A stretch of 64,000 bases of DNA, from contig CAMZBB010000002.1 of the NCBI GenBank assembly GCA_947304405.1, positions 1 to 64,000 on the forward strand. Direction: 5' to 3'. Below the pieces are notes generated by a model. That model searched no databases. It was not told the DNA's origin and saw nothing but the letters and a program-made list of their open reading frames with translations. Shown here one piece after another: positions 19,170 through 29,329 of this stretch. This DNA is from an uncultured Clostridia bacterium (lineage in GTDB: Bacteria > Bacillota > Clostridia > Saccharofermentanales > Saccharofermentanaceae). The position numbers and the translations under genes were made by a program. Every line of letters begins with the position of its first letter. The stretch's first letter is position 1.

Positions 19170-20615
19170 TTAGTTTTTCTTTTCTTTCTTTACGGGTTCA
19201 GACATTATTATCGAATCCTTTGAATGAGATGCGTCCGACTTTTCTTCGAAGACATAGTCTTTGCCGGGGAGGAGCGCATTGAGAACGATTCCGACGATGG
19301 AACCGATTGCCAGACCTGAGAGGGAGATGACGATCTTGCCGCAAGGAATGACGATCGCACCGGCGCTGCTATAAGTTACACCGATCGAGAGTACGAGGAT
19401 GAGAGCTGCGATGATGACATTTCTTGCCTTGCTGAAATCGATCTTGTTCTCAACAACGTTTCTGACACCGACAGCGGAGATCATTCCGTAGAGTACCAGT
19501 GAGATACCGCCTACGACAGGTGTAGGGATTGCGGCGATGCATGCTGCGAGCTTGGGTGAGACCGAGAAGCAGATCGCGAAAAGTGCAGCGAGTCTTACAA
19601 CGAAAGGATCGTAAACCTTTGAGAGAGTAAGAACGCCGGTGTTCTCACCGTATGTTGTGTTTGCGGGAGCGCCAAAGAGGGAAGCGAGCGTTGTTGCAAG
19701 TCCGTCACCCATGAGAGTTCTATGGAGTCCGGGATCCTTGATGTAGTTCCTGCCGACAGTTGAGGAGATGGCTGAGATATCGCCGATGTGCTCAACGATT
19801 GTTGCAAGGGAGATCGGAACAATAGTAAAGATGGCGGTGATGAGAAGACCCGTATCAAGGCTTTCGCCTGTGAAGATGCTGAAAACGGTCTGGTTATACT
19901 CGAAAGGAAGACCGAACCAAGCTGAGTTCTTGATGTTTTCGATACTTGCCTGTGAGAACAGCTGGAAGTTTGCATTGCCTCCGATGCAGTAGTAACCGTC
20001 AACGATCTGACCTGATGCAAGAGTAAGGATGATGCAGAGGATGCATGCGCCTATGACTCCGAGGAGGATAGGGATGATCTTGATCATGCCCTTGCCCCAG
20101 ATGTTGCAGATGACGATTACGAGGATGGCAACGATAGCTACGATCCAGTTAGTGGAGCAGCTGTTGATCGCGGTTGCTGAAAGGCAGAGACCGATCGCGA
20201 TGATGATAGGTCCCGTTACGATAGGCGGGAAGAACTTCATTACGCGGTTGACACCGAATATCTTGATGAGGCCTGCCAGAACGAGATAGACAAGACCTGC
20301 AAGAGCGACACCGAAGCAGGCATAAGGCAGGAGCTCTTTCTCACCGTGAGGTGCGATTGCGAAATAACCTGCGAGGAAAGCGAAAGATGAACCTAAGAAT
20401 GCAGGAACCTTTCTCTTGGAGAGAAGGTGGAAAAGAATCGTTCCCAAACCTGCGAAAAGAAGCGTTGCAGACACCGACAGACCGGTGAGAGCGGGGACAA
20501 GGACGGTCGATCCGAACATGGCGAACATGTGCTGGAATCCGAGCACGATAACACGGCCGGCACCCAGTGATTTCGCGTCATAGACAGCTCCATCCTGAAG
20601 ACTGGATTTACTCAT
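19170..20615 (-). CDS. uraA: Uracil-xanthine permease
   Basis: FQHMFAMFGSTVLVPALTGL NCS2 signature; divergent to upp. Confidence 0.88.
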   Translation of the reverse strand: MSKSSLQDGAVYDAKSLGAGRVIVLGFQHMFAMFGSTVLVPALTGLSVSATLLFAGLGTILFHLLSKRKVPAFLGSSFAFLAGYFAIAPHGEKELLPYACFGVALAGLVYLVLAGLIKIFGVNRVMKFFPPIVTGPIIIAIGLCLSATAINSCSTNWIVAIVAILVIVICNIWGKGMIKIIPILLGVIGACILCIILTLASGQIVDGYYCIGGNANFQLFSQASIENIKNSAWFGLPFEYNQTVFSIFTGESLDTGLLITAIFTIVPISLATIVEHIGDISAISSTVGRNYIKDPGLHRTLMGDGLATTLASLFGAPANTTYGENTGVLTLSKVYDPFVVRLAALFAICFSVSPKLAACIAAIPTPVVGGISLVLYGMISAVGVRNVVENKIDFSKARNVIIAALILVLSIGVTYSSAGAIVIPCGKIVISLSGLAIGSIVGIVLNALLPGKDYVFEEKSDASHSKDSIIMSEPVKKEKKN

Positions 20616-20731
20616 AACAAGCCCTCCGTTATGTAGTGGAATTTAGTTTATGATAGCACTCTTACGTAAAATCCAAGCAACAAATCTGACATCAGGCTGT
20701 AATAATTTTCGCGCGAGATTTGTGTGTTTTG

Positions 20732-20759
20732 TTGACTTAAAAATTCATTTTAATAAAAT
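20732..20759 (+). promoter_or_regulatory. Sigma-A-type promoter for upp
   Basis: TTGACT-16 nt-TAAAAT. Confidence 0.6.
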
Positions 20760-20809
20760 ATTCAAGAGGTTGCTTTTACCCCATTTCACTTTGGTAAAAG
20801 GAGAAAAAT

Positions 20810-21454
20810 ATGCAGTACAAGGATTTTAAGAACGTTCAGGTCATGGAGCACCCGCTCATCAAGCATAAGATCTCTCTCATGAGAAGCGTTTACACCGGCA
20901 ACTACGAGTTCAGAAAGCTCGTTGAAGAGGTTGCCACTCTTGAAGCTTATGAAGCTCTCAGGGATCTTCCTTTGAAGGATGTCGAGATCAAGACTCCTCT
21001 TGAGACGACCATGACACCCATGATCGACGGTAAGAAATTCGCCATCGTTCCCATCCTAAGGGCAGGTCTCGGAATGGTTCCCGGCGTTCAGGCGCTGGCT
21101 CCGCTTGCCAAGGTTGGTCATATCGGTCTTTACAGGGATCCTGAGACTCATGAACCTCACGATTACTACTGCAAGCTCCCTGATCCTATCGATCAGCGCC
21201 TTATACTCGTAGTTGACCCGATGCTCGCTACCGGCGGATCCGCTGTTGATGCAGTCAATTCGATCAAGAAGCACGGCGGAAAACATATCAAGTTTATGTG
21301 CATAATCGCTGCTCCTGTTGGTATTGAAAAGCTTGCAAATGCCCATCCTGACATTGAGATCTATGTAGGCAACGTTGACAGGGAACTCAATGATCACGCG
21401 TATATCCTTCCCGGATTAGGCGATGCCGGCGACAGGATCTTCGGTACAAAATAA
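20810..21454 (+). CDS. upp: Uracil phosphoribosyltransferase
   Basis: [38 protein letters not shown]. Confidence 0.95.
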   Translation: MQYKDFKNVQVMEHPLIKHKISLMRSVYTGNYEFRKLVEEVATLEAYEALRDLPLKDVEIKTPLETTMTPMIDGKKFAIVPILRAGLGMVPGVQALAPLAKVGHIGLYRDPETHEPHDYYCKLPDPIDQRLILVVDPMLATGGSAVDAVNSIKKHGGKHIKFMCIIAAPVGIEKLANAHPDIEIYVGNVDRELNDHAYILPGLGDAGDRIFGTK

Positions 21455-21512
21455 TAACTAAGTGCTATAATGCACATGCCATTTTGATGGCAAGAAGATT
21501 TGGAGGTATATT

Positions 21513-22292
21513 ATGAGATTTTTTAAAGTAGTTGCAGCATGCCTCACTTCGGTCATGCTCGCAGTATCGCTTACTTCATGCGGCAAGTCTGCGTCTAAGA
21601 AATTCGTCGTCGGTTTCGATAACGAATTCCCGCCGATGGGTTATGTTGAGAAAGACGGTTCTTATGCCGGTTTCGACCTTGATCTTGCAAAAGAGTGCGC
21701 AAAGAGAATGGGCATGGAATATGTTGCCCAGCCTATTGCTTGGGATTCAAAGGATAATGAGCTTAAGTCCGGCAACATCAGCTGCATCTGGAACGGCTTC
21801 ACGATCACTGAAGAGAGAAAGTCACAGTACGAGTGGACTTCTGCTTACATGAAGAACCAGCAGGTAGTAGTCGTCAAGAACGATTCTTCCGTTAAGGGCC
21901 TTGCTGATCTTGCAGGTCTCAAGGTCTGTGTCCAGAAGGATTCTTCCGGTCTCGAGGCTGTTGAAGGCAAGCCTGAACTCAAGGCAACTTTCAAGGAGCT
22001 CGTACAGGTTGATTCTTACCTCAATGCAATGATGGAACTTGAGTCCGGCAGCGTAGATGCAATCGTCATGGACGAGATCGTTGCACGTTATGAGATCCAG
22101 ACATCCGGCAAGCCTTTCAAGGTCCTTGATGAAGCTATCTCTTCCGAGGAATACGGTGTAGGTTTCCTTAAGGGAAATACACAGCTCAGGGACAAGGTTC
22201 AGAAGACCCTTGAAGAAATGGCAAAAGACGGTACAATGGCTAAGATCTCCGAGAAGTGGTTCGGTTCCGACATCACAACCATCGGTAAGTAA
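21513..22292 (+). CDS. Amino-acid ABC transporter substrate-binding lipoprotein
   Basis: Lipobox LTSCGK, FDNEFPPMGYVEKDGSYAGFDLDLAKE. Confidence 0.88.
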   Translation: MRFFKVVAACLTSVMLAVSLTSCGKSASKKFVVGFDNEFPPMGYVEKDGSYAGFDLDLAKECAKRMGMEYVAQPIAWDSKDNELKSGNISCIWNGFTITEERKSQYEWTSAYMKNQQVVVVKNDSSVKGLADLAGLKVCVQKDSSGLEAVEGKPELKATFKELVQVDSYLNAMMELESGSVDAIVMDEIVARYEIQTSGKPFKVLDEAISSEEYGVGFLKGNTQLRDKVQKTLEEMAKDGTMAKISEKWFGSDITTIGK

Positions 22293-22314
22293 TCAGTATT
22301 TAACTTATGCATTC

Positions 22315-22349
22315 AAAGCCCCGTTCGTTATCTTATCGAGCGGGGCTTT
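22315..22349 (+). terminator. Hairpin between substrate-binding protein and permease
   Basis: AAAGCCCCGTTCG...CGAGCGGGGCTTT. Confidence 0.75.
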
Positions 22350-22369
22350 AGTGTGCTATAATCCGTTGT

Positions 22370-23290
22370 ATGAGTTTTGCAGGGATTTCATTCGATAATG
22401 GTATATTTGCTACTCTGACAGACTGCAGCATAGTGCTTGCGGTCGTGTGTCTTATTGTGTCTGAGATCATAATGAATTCACACAAGAAGCATTATCCGGT
22501 TGGTGCAAAGATCAAGAAACCGGCGTTCGTCGTGATATTGCATGCCGCAGCCGCGATCTTAGCCCTTCCGCTTGTTATCCGGATCATCTTGTCTTGCATA
22601 GGTCTTGTTACTGATGACAAGGAAAAGTTCTTTTCAACGATAAAGCTTTTAGGACAGGGATTCGGCTTCTCGTTTGGGATATTCTTCTTTACGATAATCT
22701 TCTCGCTTCCGTTAGGCTTGATCGTAGCGGCAGGGAAGATGTCGAAGATCAAGACGATTTCCGCATTCTTTACGGTATATGTCTCGATCCTCCGCGGCAC
22801 GCCTTTGATGCTGCAGCTCCTTCTCGTGTACTTCGGTCCTTACTATCTTTTCGGCGTAACTACAGGCAATATCGAGATAGGACCGTTCAACTACAGATTT
22901 ATTGCTTCGATTATCGGCTTCTCATTGAACTACGCCGCTTATTTTGCCGAGATCTTCAGAGGCGGGATACAGTCCATGCCCAAGGGCCAGTACGAGGCGG
23001 CCCAGGTGCTGGGATTTACCAAGATGCAGACATACTTCAAGATAATCCTGCCTCAGGTAGTCAAAAGGGTACTTCCTTCCGCGGGAAACGAGATAATCAC
23101 GCTGGTCAAAGATACTTCGCTTGCACAGGTCCTGGCAGTTACCGAAATGTTCACGCAGGCATCCGCGCTTGCATCTGCCCAGGTCTCGGTTATGCCGTTC
23201 ATTGTGGCAGGACTTTTCTATTACTTGATGAACGTGACTATCGAGACCATATTGGGCCTGTTCGAGAAATCAATGAACTATTACTCGTGA
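22370..23290 (+). CDS. Amino-acid ABC transporter permease
   Basis: RGTPLMLQLLLVYFGPYYLFG; AYFAEIFRGGIQSMPKGQYEAAQVLG. Confidence 0.88.
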   Translation: MSFAGISFDNGIFATLTDCSIVLAVVCLIVSEIIMNSHKKHYPVGAKIKKPAFVVILHAAAAILALPLVIRIILSCIGLVTDDKEKFFSTIKLLGQGFGFSFGIFFFTIIFSLPLGLIVAAGKMSKIKTISAFFTVYVSILRGTPLMLQLLLVYFGPYYLFGVTTGNIEIGPFNYRFIASIIGFSLNYAAYFAEIFRGGIQSMPKGQYEAAQVLGFTKMQTYFKIILPQVVKRVLPSAGNEIITLVKDTSLAQVLAVTEMFTQASALASAQVSVMPFIVAGLFYYLMNVTIETILGLFEKSMNYYS

Positions 23291-23299
23291 GGATATGAA

Positions 23300-24052
23300 A
23301 TGAATATTCTTGAGATGCATGACATACATAAATCATTCAATGACCTTGATGTCCTCAAGGGTATAGATCTTTCTGTTTCCCAGGGTGAAGTCGTTGCCGT
23401 GATCGGACCTTCAGGCGGCGGAAAATCAACGCTTCTGCGCTGTGCGACCACTCTTGAGAGAATTGATTCCGGCAAGATCGTAATAGGCGGAGACGTGCTT
23501 TGCGATTCTGCTGACGGTAAGATCCATTACTGCGACAAGAATATGCTCTCCGAGATCAGATCAAAGTTCGGGCTTGTCTTCCAGAACTTCAATCTTTTCC
23601 CGCATTTCTCGGTAAGAAGAAATATCACCGAGGCATTGATCCATGTCCATAAGAAATCGAAAGAAGAAGCGAATAAGATCTGTGACGGCCTTCTTGCGAA
23701 AATGGATCTGACGGCAAAGGCTGATGAATATCCGTGCAACCTTTCGGGCGGCCAGCAACAGAGAGTCTCCATCGCGAGGGCTCTGGCCACGAATCCTGAG
23801 ATTATATTCTTTGATGAGCCGACTTCGGCTTTGGATCCCGAACTTACTAAGGGCGTCCTTAAAGTAATCCGTGAGCTCGCGCAGGAAAAGATGACGATGG
23901 TCATCGTGACCCACGAGATGAGCTTTGCCCGAGACGTTGCCGACCGTATCGTCTTCATGGACGGCGGTGTTATCGTGGAGGAGGGACCTGCATATGAGCT
24001 TGTCACCAATCCGAAGCAGGAGAGGACCAAAGCATTCCTGGCTGGATATTGA
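23300..24052 (+). CDS. Amino-acid ABC transporter ATP-binding protein
   Basis: GPSGGGKSTLLRC, LSGGQQQRVSIARAL, FDEPTSALDPE. Confidence 0.92.
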   Translation: MNILEMHDIHKSFNDLDVLKGIDLSVSQGEVVAVIGPSGGGKSTLLRCATTLERIDSGKIVIGGDVLCDSADGKIHYCDKNMLSEIRSKFGLVFQNFNLFPHFSVRRNITEALIHVHKKSKEEANKICDGLLAKMDLTAKADEYPCNLSGGQQQRVSIARALATNPEIIFFDEPTSALDPELTKGVLKVIRELAQEKMTMVIVTHEMSFARDVADRIVFMDGGVIVEEGPAYELVTNPKQERTKAFLAGY

Positions 24053-24081
24053 TCTTGAAGGTGATCATTAAGAAAAACAAA

Positions 24082-24109
24082 GGGCTGCCGCTTTGATTTG
24101 CGACAGCCC
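24082..24109. terminator. Terminator
   Basis: GGGCTGCCGC / GCGACAGCCC. Confidence 0.75.
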
Positions 24110-24132
24110 GTAATTGTTTAAGACTTACTTGA

Positions 24133-25308
24133 TTATTTAGTGTTGAACTCTGAATCGTTGATCGTGATCTTGGCTATGTTATCCGTATCTACGAGTCGGT
24201 TGAACAGAACGATGAATCCTGCGTCATTTCCGCAGATATAACCGTAGCTTGCGGTGTTCTCGTTGTATACGAGGTATTCAGATCCGTCCTTATAAGTGAT
24301 CTTGAGGCTTTTTACTGAATCAAGTGCTTCGCCCTTGGGTGCTTTGCCGCCTGTGGAATCCCACTGCATGGCGATAGGGGATACCTTGAGTGTACCGTTA
24401 TCAGCTGACTTAAATGTCTTTGAGCCGAGCTTTTCTGCCACAGGGATCGTGACGGACTTTGAATCCTTGATGTAGTTTTTCTCGCCCTTTCCGGTATTGG
24501 ACTTCTCTATGTTTGCTCTTGTATCAGTGTATTCCTGACATGTGAGCGTGATGTGGTCAGTTATTGGTGATTGTACATCAGGTCCGTAAAGGGCATGGTT
24601 ATCACACATGTACTCGTAGCAATAGAGCTTCGTATCCGTTGAACGCTGAAGGTCTACCCAGATCTTGCCGACGCCTTCATCGAAGCCGAACATGATGTTC
24701 TGATCTTCGTTGAACCAGGCGCCCTTGGCCTCGTTGTCGAACTGGCTGTAATTAAAGCAGTTGACACCGGCTGCTCTCTCTACCGTGTAAGCTGCTACGA
24801 TGCCCATGCCGTCACGGACAACTGTCTCAACGGTGATAGTGGTGTCGCCGATAGTGGTTGATACAGGTTTGGTCGTGTATTTGCCTGCCAGAAGGCGTGC
24901 TGCGACTTCCGGATCCTGAGCAACGTATTCGATCTTGGGCATTGTGACTTTATTGGATACCGGATTGCCTTTATCATCGATCTTGCCGCTTTCCACAACT
25001 GTAACCTGGTGGCTCGGTACATTACGCTTTCCTTCGTTGCCCCAAAGCCTGTTAAAGAGTTCTCCGCCCATTGCGGCATTAACTACAAAAGGTGATGCCA
25101 CTACAATTGCGATAGCAGCTGCAGCGATCTTAGGGAACAAGCGGGTTGTATTTGCCTTTTTATTCTGTGTATATGATTTCATCATTTTTTCCTTCCTCGC
25201 CAGATATCTGTCCGAGAAAACATGATCTTCAACACCATCGGTGATGTGATCGAATTCTTCTATACTGATATCTCTGACATTTAACTCGTCGTTAAGATTG
25301 TTTTTCAT
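24133..25308 (-). CDS. Anti-sigma-factor-like membrane protein (DUF4179-like)
   Basis: One TM segment (IAAAAIAIVVASPFVVNAAMGG), adjacent to ECF sigma factor; start at 25308 after AAGGAGATT. Confidence 0.65.
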   Translation of the reverse strand: MKNNLNDELNVRDISIEEFDHITDGVEDHVFSDRYLARKEKMMKSYTQNKKANTTRLFPKIAAAAIAIVVASPFVVNAAMGGELFNRLWGNEGKRNVPSHQVTVVESGKIDDKGNPVSNKVTMPKIEYVAQDPEVAARLLAGKYTTKPVSTTIGDTTITVETVVRDGMGIVAAYTVERAAGVNCFNYSQFDNEAKGAWFNEDQNIMFGFDEGVGKIWVDLQRSTDTKLYCYEYMCDNHALYGPDVQSPITDHITLTCQEYTDTRANIEKSNTGKGEKNYIKDSKSVTIPVAEKLGSKTFKSADNGTLKVSPIAMQWDSTGGKAPKGEALDSVKSLKITYKDGSEYLVYNENTASYGYICGNDAGFIVLFNRLVDTDNIAKITINDSEFNTK

Positions 25309-25357
25309 AGTAATCTCCTTAAGATAAGGATTTACCTCAATTGTGAGGTTATCCGGT

Positions 25358-25876
25358 TTAAGCTTCCTTGCAGTTCTGACGCAGCAGCTTTTTGGCCCGT
25401 TCATATCGTTTTCTTACATTTGCCTCAGTGATGCCCAGTTTGTCTGCGGTCTGTCTGACCGAATACTCTCTTACGACAAGGCAATCGACGACATCTTGGT
25501 ATTTCTCAGGAAGAGAGTTGATGAGGGGAGTGCAAACAGCGCCCTCGTTTGTAGTGATGTCCGGTTCAACGGCTTCACTGCTAATGACTTCTTCAAGATT
25601 TTCAGAGTAGCTTACGATCTTGTTTTCGTTCTTTCTTTTGTTGTATATGTTGATCGAAGCGTTTTTGATCACTGTTATGATGTACCTTTTGCAATCGTCC
25701 GAATCAGCTTTGGGGAAGAATACCTTATGCTTTATCAGCTGCAGGAAAGCATCCTGTACGGCATCTTCAGCAAGCGACTCGTCGTGCAATACGGACAATG
25801 CCACACGGAACATCTTCTGTTCGTATAGTTCATAACAGTTTTCAATGAAAGAAATTCTGTTAGTCGGCAATGCCAT
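25358..25876 (-). CDS. ECF RNA polymerase sigma-70 factor
   Basis: SLAEDAVQDAFLQLIKHK (region 2), YSVRQTADKLGITEANVRKRYERAKKLL (region 4). Confidence 0.9.
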   Translation of the reverse strand: MALPTNRISFIENCYELYEQKMFRVALSVLHDESLAEDAVQDAFLQLIKHKVFFPKADSDDCKRYIITVIKNASINIYNKRKNENKIVSYSENLEEVISSEAVEPDITTNEGAVCTPLINSLPEKYQDVVDCLVVREYSVRQTADKLGITEANVRKRYERAKKLLRQNCKEA

Positions 25877-26057
25877 TTACTTTTCTCCTTGTCGTTTACT
25901 TAGGGGCCGTTTAGCTTATAGCTTTCAGGATCCTTATGTGGCCCTTCACCTCATATAACAAAACGGAATCTGATCTTGTGACAAATATCTCGTTATTTTT
26001 TTGAAATTTCCTGCCCGAAAATGAGGTTTATTAGATACAAAACCTAACTTAAGAGCA

Positions 26058-26091
26058 TAAAAAAACCTGCCGGAGTACGGCAGGCTTTGTG
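26058..26091 (-). terminator. Terminator of glnS
   Basis: CCTGCCG-TACTC-CGGCAGG-TTTTTTT on minus strand. Confidence 0.85.
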
Positions 26092-26102
26092 TTTTGAACG
26101 GT

Positions 26103-27776
26103 TTAATTCTCGGGCTTGTAGCTGTCCTTGAGCGATACCGCCATGTTGAATACAAGATGACCCGGTTTGGAGTCTTTGGTATCCGCGCAGAAGTATCCGG
26201 TCCTTAAGAACTGGAATCTGTCCTGAGGCTGTGTATTCTCTAGAGACTTCTCAAGCTTGGCGCCCTTGATGATCTTGAGTGAATCAGGGTTGATGAAATC
26301 AAGGTAATTGCAGTCTGCAAGATCAGGCTGCTCGGTAGTGAAGAGCCTGTTATAGAGCCTGACCTCTGCGTCAACGGCATTGGAAGCGTCGACCCAGTGG
26401 ATGGTAGACTTGATCTTTCTTCCGTCAGCGGGATCGCCGCCTCTGGATTCGGGATCGTAAGTGCAGTGGATTACCGTCACGTTGCCGTCTGCATCCTTGT
26501 CGCAGGATACGCACTTGACGACGTAAGCACCCTTGAGACGGACCTCGTTGCCGGGGAAGAGCCTGAAATACTTCGGGGCAGGTACTTCCATGAAGTCATC
26601 CTGTTCGATGTAGAGCTCTCTGGAGAATGTGACCTTGCGGGTGCCCGCAGTCTCGTCCTTGGGGTTGTTTTCTACAACTACTTCTTCGGTCTGTCCTTCG
26701 GGATAGTTGTCGATTACGAGCTTAACGGGGTTGATGACCGCCATGACGCGCTTTGCGTGCTCGTTAAGATCTTCTCTAAGACAGTATTCAAGGAAAGCAA
26801 AGTCAACTACGGAGTTAACCTTGGCAACGCCGTTTCTTGCAGAGAAATTATGGATGGAGGCAGGTGTGTAGCCTCTTCTCCTGAGACCGCAGAGGGTAGG
26901 CATACGAGGATCATCCCAGCCGTCAACGATGCCTGCTTCGATCATGGCACGGAGCTTTCTCTTGGAAAGAACGGTGTGAGTGATACCGAGTCTTGCAAAC
27001 TCGATCTGACGGGGCTTTGTCTCAATGGAGATGTTCTCTACGACCCAGTTATAGAGAGGCCTGTGAGACTCAAACTCAAGAGAGCAGAGGGAGTGGGTGA
27101 TGCCTTCGATCGCATCCTCGATCGGATGAGCGAAATCGTACATCGGGTAGATGACCCACTTCGTCCCGGTCCTGTGGTGGGGAAGATGGTTGATCCTGTA
27201 GATTACGGGGTCACGCATATTGAAGTTGCCTGATGCGAGGTCGATCTTTGCACGGAGCGTCATCCTTCCGTCCTCGAACTCGTCAGCTCTCATCCTTGCG
27301 AAAAGATCAAGGCTCTCTTCGATGGGCCTGTCGCGGTAGGGGCTCTGAGCGGGAGTCTGCGTGTCGCCCCTCATGTCCTTCATCTGCTCGGGCGTGAGCT
27401 CACAGACATATGCAAGGCCTTTCTTTATGAGCTCGACGGCATAACCGTACATCTGCTCGAAATAGTCGGAAGCATAGAAGAATCTGTCATCCCAGTCATG
27501 GCCAAGCCAATGGATGTCTTCCTTAATGGCTTCAACGTATTCCTCATCCTCTTTGGTGGGGTTGGTATCATCCATTCTGAGGTTGCAGAGACCACCGTAT
27601 TTCTCGGCTGTTCCGAAGTCGATCTCCAAAGCCTTGGCGTGGCCGATGTGAAGATATCCGTTAGGTTCAGGTGGAAATCTGGTATGAACTTTCTGTCCGT
27701 AGCATCTTCCACCTTCAGCTAACTCTTCGTCGATAATCTGCTCTATGAAATTCTTGCTCTCTGCCATAACAAACAC
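26103..27776 (-). CDS. glnS: Glutaminyl-tRNA synthetase
   Basis: [24 protein letters not shown]-terminal beta-barrel region. Confidence 0.93.
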   Translation of the reverse strand: MFVMAESKNFIEQIIDEELAEGGRCYGQKVHTRFPPEPNGYLHIGHAKALEIDFGTAEKYGGLCNLRMDDTNPTKEDEEYVEAIKEDIHWLGHDWDDRFFYASDYFEQMYGYAVELIKKGLAYVCELTPEQMKDMRGDTQTPAQSPYRDRPIEESLDLFARMRADEFEDGRMTLRAKIDLASGNFNMRDPVIYRINHLPHHRTGTKWVIYPMYDFAHPIEDAIEGITHSLCSLEFESHRPLYNWVVENISIETKPRQIEFARLGITHTVLSKRKLRAMIEAGIVDGWDDPRMPTLCGLRRRGYTPASIHNFSARNGVAKVNSVVDFAFLEYCLREDLNEHAKRVMAVINPVKLVIDNYPEGQTEEVVVENNPKDETAGTRKVTFSRELYIEQDDFMEVPAPKYFRLFPGNEVRLKGAYVVKCVSCDKDADGNVTVIHCTYDPESRGGDPADGRKIKSTIHWVDASNAVDAEVRLYNRLFTTEQPDLADCNYLDFINPDSLKIIKGAKLEKSLENTQPQDRFQFLRTGYFCADTKDSKPGHLVFNMAVSLKDSYKPEN

Positions 27777-27782
27777 TCCTGA

Positions 27783-29234
27783 TCAAAGTCTTGAATAAGC
27801 GTATTTAATTCTCTTAAGTGATTCTTCCTTGCCGAGAAGAAGCATTACTTCAGCGCATCCTCCGGGGGTTACGGCAACTCCTGCGGCTGCGATCCTTACA
27901 GGCCACATGACTACTGAGTTCTTGACCTCAAGGCTCTCGGCAAGAGTCTTCATTGCTTCGGTGATGGCATCTCTTTCCCAGGTGAGGCCCTCGAGAACGG
28001 GGATGGCCTTTTCGAGCATCTCTTTAGAAGATTCAAGGGTCGACTTGCTCTTTTTGTGCTCGAAAAGTTCAAGCTCAAAATCACCGTATTCCTTAATGAA
28101 GGAAAGCTTTTCGGCAATCTCGGTGAACTTGTTGATCCTGGGCTTTAAAAGCTCTGCAAGAAGCGCATAGCATGACGGATCAACACCTGCTTCATCGTAG
28201 TAGGGCTTTGCATGCGCAAGGAATTCATCGTCGGACATTGCCTTGATGTGCTCGGCATTGACCCATGAGAGCTTGTCGTAATCGAAAACGGCAGGCGATT
28301 TGGAGATTCCGTTGATGTCAAATGCCTCAATGAGCTCTTTAAGTGAGAAGATCTCTCTTGTATCCTTGGGAGCCCACCCGAGAAGGGCGATATAGTTGAT
28401 GATGGCTTCAGGCAGATAACCTTCGTTTACGAGATCCATGAAGCCTGTTGAGCCGTGACGCTTTGAGAGCTTGGAGATGACCTCTTTGCCTTCCTCGTCG
28501 ACAGACTTGCCCATGATGAGCGGCAGGTGGATGTATGTGGGGATCTCCCAGCCGAAAGCCTCGTAAAGGAGGTTGTATTTCGGCGTGGAGGAAAGGTATT
28601 CGCTTCCTCTGACGACGTGAGTGATGCCCATGGTATGGTCATCGATAACGTTTGCAAAGTTATAAGTAGGGAAGCCGTCAGTCTTGATAAGGATCTGGTC
28701 ATCCAAGTCCTCGTTTGGGAACGTGATATCACCGTAAACGAGGTCATGGTAAGAAGTGGAACCAGTAAGAGGCATCTTCTGTCTGATGACGTAAGGTATG
28801 CCTGCATCTAAGTTCTTCTGGATCTCATCAGCGGAAAGATCCCTGCAGTGACGGTCGTATCCGGTTCCTTCAGGTGCGTTCTCCTTAAGGGCTTCAAGGC
28901 GCTCCTTGGTGCAGAAGCATCTGTATGCTTTGCCTTCTTCGACTAACTTTTCAGCATAAGGCTTGTACATCGGAAGTCTTTCGCTCTGGACATAAGGACC
29001 GAATTCACCGCCGATATCAGGACCTTCATCGTGCTCAAGGCCTGCAAGCTTCATTGTGTCATAGATAACCTGAGTGGCACCTTCAACATAGCGTTCGCGG
29101 TCTGTATCTTCGATCCTCAATACAAAAGTGCCGCCTTCGTGCTTTGCAGTAAGATATTCATAGAGCGCAGTGCGCAGATTGCCGACATGCATAAAGCCCG
29201 TCGGACTCGGTGCAAAACGGGTTCTGATAGTCAT
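27783..29234 (-). CDS. gltX: Glutamyl-tRNA synthetase
   Basis: FAPSPTGFMHVGNLRTALY, KLSKRHGSTG. Confidence 0.95.
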   Translation of the reverse strand: MTIRTRFAPSPTGFMHVGNLRTALYEYLTAKHEGGTFVLRIEDTDRERYVEGATQVIYDTMKLAGLEHDEGPDIGGEFGPYVQSERLPMYKPYAEKLVEEGKAYRCFCTKERLEALKENAPEGTGYDRHCRDLSADEIQKNLDAGIPYVIRQKMPLTGSTSYHDLVYGDITFPNEDLDDQILIKTDGFPTYNFANVIDDHTMGITHVVRGSEYLSSTPKYNLLYEAFGWEIPTYIHLPLIMGKSVDEEGKEVISKLSKRHGSTGFMDLVNEGYLPEAIINYIALLGWAPKDTREIFSLKELIEAFDINGISKSPAVFDYDKLSWVNAEHIKAMSDDEFLAHAKPYYDEAGVDPSCYALLAELLKPRINKFTEIAEKLSFIKEYGDFELELFEHKKSKSTLESSKEMLEKAIPVLEGLTWERDAITEAMKTLAESLEVKNSVVMWPVRIAAAGVAVTPGGCAEVMLLLGKEESLKRIKYAYSRL

Positions 29235-29329
29235 CGTGAGTCCTCTTTTACTATTAAATATATACGAGGCTTTATTTTAGCACTTTTGTGGTAATATACA
29301 AATTAGCTTTTGGAAGCCGGAGGTACATT

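Noticed and set aside
26397-27233. 278-aa plus-strand ORF
   Set aside because: Antisense to glnS; the coding signal clearly belongs to the minus strand.
29235-29329. Possible T-box or other leader upstream of gltX
   Set aside because: Intergenic region is under 100 nt and I see no T-box sequence or specifier/antiterminator structure.
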